Under the pieces are notes generated by a model that worked only from the letters and a program-made list of their open reading frames with translations, did not search any database and was not told where the DNA came from. 15,196 nt of DNA from Candidatus Cloacimonas sp. (GTDB lineage: Bacteria > Cloacimonadota > Cloacimonadia > Cloacimonadales > Cloacimonadaceae): positions 1-15,196 of the forward strand of contig DAONFA010000037.1 in assembly GCA_035403355.1 (NCBI GenBank), read 5' to 3'. Positions 13,897 to 15,196 of this stretch are shown piece by piece. The translations under genes were made by a program, and so were the position numbers. How positions within the stretch are numbered: the first letter of the stretch is position 1; each line of letters opens with the position of its first letter.

Positions 13897-13945
13897 TGTT
13901 TTTTTTCTAATAGAGCGAAATCTCTATCAACTATAAAATCCGGTA

Positions 13946-13965
13946 GGTTGACATCTCTGCCAACC
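13946..13965. repeat. Single decayed hairpin A repeat in the rpsO-pnp spacer
   Basis: GGTTGACA-TCTC-TGCCAACC has the stem-4-stem plan of hairpin A with one mismatched pair and a changed loop, and is preceded by ATCCGGTA, similar to the usual 8-nt linker. It is an isolated copy far from the main clusters. Confidence 0.6.
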
Positions 13966-14013
13966 TTCTAAACAACATTTATGTCATTTACCCGGAATTA
14001 GTTATCTCAGAGT

Positions 14014-14283
14014 TTATTTCCTTATGCCAAGTGCCTTGATTAAATTACGATATCTGGTAATATCTTTTTTCTTTAAATAATCAAGGAGACGCCTGCGTTG
14101 CCCGATCAGTTTCAACAAGCCGCGCCGACTGGAAAAATCCTTCTCGTGGATTTTCAGATGCTCTGTAATATCTTTAATTCTTTGAGTTAACAGAGCAACT
14201 TGCACTTCCGGCGAGCCCGTGTCTGATTCATGGAGTTTAAACTCTGCCATGATAGCTTCTTTTGCCTCAGGTTTTAACGGCAT
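14014..14283 (-). CDS. rpsO: 30S ribosomal protein S15
   Basis: S15 binds the central domain of 16S rRNA early in 30S assembly. All 89 residues are typical: LHESDTGSPEVQVALLTQRI (17-36), HEKDFSSRRGLLKLIGQRRRLLDYL in parts (about 46-70) and the final YRNLIKALGIRK. GGAGG lies five bases before the ATG. It precedes pnp, as in most bacteria, with a 207-bp spacer that contains the pnp leader hairpin and no terminator of its own. Confidence 0.98.
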   Translation of the reverse strand: MPLKPEAKEAIMAEFKLHESDTGSPEVQVALLTQRIKDITEHLKIHEKDFSSRRGLLKLIGQRRRLLDYLKKKDITRYRNLIKALGIRK

Positions 14284-14353
14284 TTCATCCTCCAGATGAT
14301 TTTGATAAGTCCAATTTTTTGGGTGTCTCTTATCTGTCCAGCATTATTTTTGG
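14284..14353. other. rpsO upstream region
   Basis: Seventy bases between rpsO and the GTTAAC array. They contain the rpsO ribosome binding site (CTGGAGG on the minus strand). A promoter is expected here or beyond the repeats; TTGGAC near 14313 on the minus strand is too close to the start codon to form a standard promoter, so I assign none. Confidence 0.3.
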
Positions 14354-14496
14354 GTGACAGGGTTAACGGGTTAACAGGGTTAACTGGTTAACAGGTTAAC
14401 AGGTTAACGAGTGACAGGGTTAACGGGTTAACAGGTTAACAGGTTAACGGGTGAATGGGTTAACGGGTGAACAGGTTAACGGGTTAACTGGTGAGA
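14354..14496. repeat. 8-bp tandem array with 13 perfect GTTAAC palindromes
   Basis: Units of the form GTTAAC plus AG, GG or TG recur every 8 bases (one 9-base step) from 14354 to 14496, about 18 units. Thirteen are perfect GTTAAC (first at 14362, last at 14483). Four or five degenerate units (GTGACA, GTGAAT, GTGAAC, GTGAGA) occur in phase with the rest. It lies upstream of rpsO and does not code. Confidence 0.9.
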
Positions 14497-14540
14497 TCGT
14501 ATGGGACAAGATAGATAATTACAGACATAAAAAGTAACCA

Positions 14541-14716
14541 AAGTTAATTATATTTAAAGGGATAAAAACTCAGAGTATTATTATTACTTCTATCAAAGCT
14601 CTCCTTGAAACCCAAGTTAATTATATTTAAAGGGATGAGAACTTAGAGTATTATCAATACTACTATCAAAGCTCTCCTGGGAACGCAAGCTAATTATATT
14701 TAAAGGGATGAGAACC
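14541..14716. repeat. 73-bp tandem repeat, about 2.4 copies
   Basis: AAGTTAATTATATTTAAAGG begins units at 14541 and 14614, and a variant (AAGCTAATT...) begins at 14687; both steps are 73 bp. Within units, AACTCAGAGTATTAT and CTATCAAAGCTCTCCT are also conserved. The third copy stops at the end of the four-helix-bundle gene (14718), so the array lies just downstream of that gene. Confidence 0.88.
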
Positions 14717-14717
14717 T

Positions 14718-15071
14718 CTATTTATTGTTGGCTTTAATCAGACCGAGAAGCTGGCGTTTTACAGAAAGAGCCAGTTCTCTGCATTTATCTGCTTTTTCCT
14801 TTTCAGAAATAAACTCCAGCATAATAGCTATATCTATTTGTGTATTCAACTCCGTGATTGAACCCAAAGCAATATTTAAAAAGTTTAAAAGCTCCGGTTT
14901 AGTTTTCCTTCCACAACCTTCTGCAATATTGTAAGGAACGGAATTTGCCGCTCTTTTCATCTGAGAAATTAAACCCCATTTTTCATCAGCCGGAAAGTCC
15001 TTCGTAATATTATAAATCTCTTTAACAAGCAATAAACTGGATTTATAAACTTCCAAATCCGTATGCATCAT
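14718..15071 (-). CDS. Four helix bundle protein (23S rRNA intervening-sequence protein family, S23)
   Basis: A 117-residue helical protein of the family named after proteins encoded in intervening sequences of 23S rRNA genes, also widespread outside rRNA. The pattern is characteristic: DLEVYKSSLLLVKEIYNITKDFP (5-27, in parts), WGLISQMKRAANSVPYNIAEG (about 32-52), a G-R-K linker, LLNFLNIALGSITELNTQIDIA (about 61-82) and a last amphipathic helix ending LLGLIKANNK. No catalytic residues are known for the family and its function remains unclear; it forms pentamers in solved structures. Two consecutive ATG codons exist (15071 and 15068); the first sits better behind GAGAGG. No rRNA sequence is nearby, so this is a free-standing member. 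A partial copy of the same gene lies upstream. Confidence 0.9.
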   Translation of the reverse strand: MMHTDLEVYKSSLLLVKEIYNITKDFPADEKWGLISQMKRAANSVPYNIAEGCGRKTKPELLNFLNIALGSITELNTQIDIAIMLEFISEKEKADKCRELALSVKRQLLGLIKANNK

Positions 15072-15137
15072 TTTAATACTACCTCTCTATCTTTATTGTT
15101 CTACCTGTATATTTTATACTCACTTAGTTGTATTTCC

Positions 15138-15196
15138 CTATTTTTCATCAGCCGGAAAGTCCTTCGTAATATTATAAATCTCTTTAACAAGCAATA
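15138..15196 (-). pseudogene. Truncated duplicate of the four-helix-bundle gene, running off the window
   Basis: Bases 15140-15196 are identical over 57 bases to 14978-15034, the part of the neighbouring gene that encodes residues from about 13 to 31 (ending FPADEK). In this copy the next codon is TAG (15138-15140) where the intact gene has TGG, and similarity ends there. It is a broken tandem duplicate; its start lies beyond the window. The 66-bp gap to the intact gene holds only that gene's ribosome binding site and an AT-rich possible promoter (TATAAAAT near 15113-15120). Confidence 0.8.

Noticed and set aside
13828..13910. Plus-strand terminator (hairpin followed by TGTTTTTTTT)
   Set aside because: The shape fits, but no plus-strand gene lies upstream; the structure is better explained as the minus-strand pnp leader hairpin.
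14718..15071. 23S rRNA intervening sequence at this place
   Set aside because: The protein family is named after such sequences, but no rRNA sequence is visible on either side, so it is treated as a free-standing gene.

Overview
The window looks like a chromosomal segment of a member of Candidatus Cloacimonadota (formerly WWE1, Cloacimonas-like). This assignment is inference from three things: low-to-moderate GC coding sequence, a large exported protein with the FPNPFNP-type C-terminal sorting domain common in Bacteroidetes, Fibrobacteres and Cloacimonadota, and intergenic DNA unusually rich in short palindromic repeats. No rRNA or tRNA gene is visible. Every convincing gene lies on the minus strand.

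Read in the direction of transcription (right to left), the window has these blocks. (1) A four-helix-bundle (23S intervening-sequence type) protein gene at 14718-15071, with a broken duplicate of its own 5' part just upstream at the window edge. Below it are a 73-bp tandem repeat and an 18-unit, 8-bp GTTAAC array. (2) A long gene string: rpsO, pnp, ahcY, a NusG paralogue, a UDP-sugar epimerase and ugd. From ahcY to ugd the genes overlap or nearly abut. A long imperfect hairpin sits in the pnp leader, in the place where enterobacteria carry the RNase III/PNPase autoregulation hairpin. (3) The classical translation operon rpsP-khpA-rimM-trmD-rplS. It has an internal terminator-like hairpin between trmD and rplS and a strong terminator after rplS. 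(4) A block of palindromic repeats (4512-4824), then ogt and acpS, which are one base apart. (5) A monocistronic-looking gene for a 669-residue exported protein with an internally duplicated module, a carboxypeptidase-regulatory-like domain and a C-terminal sorting domain. (6) About 1.45 kb of gene-free repeat DNA (1-1463).

The most unusual content is the repeat DNA. Two 20-nt hairpins recur, with the form 8-nt stem, AGGA or TCCT loop, 8-nt stem. They follow a fixed order and spacing: A, 13-14 nt, B, 8 nt, A. Some copies carry paired substitutions that preserve the stem. A 97-bp composite of A, B and an AGCCCCTT-type end occurs three times in the left block. Its outermost copies are inverted relative to each other and bracket a roughly 93-bp-period array of a 49-bp core. 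The Shine-Dalgarno sequence of ogt appears to be supplied by the linker of one such repeat. Whether the family is already described elsewhere cannot be decided from the sequence alone.
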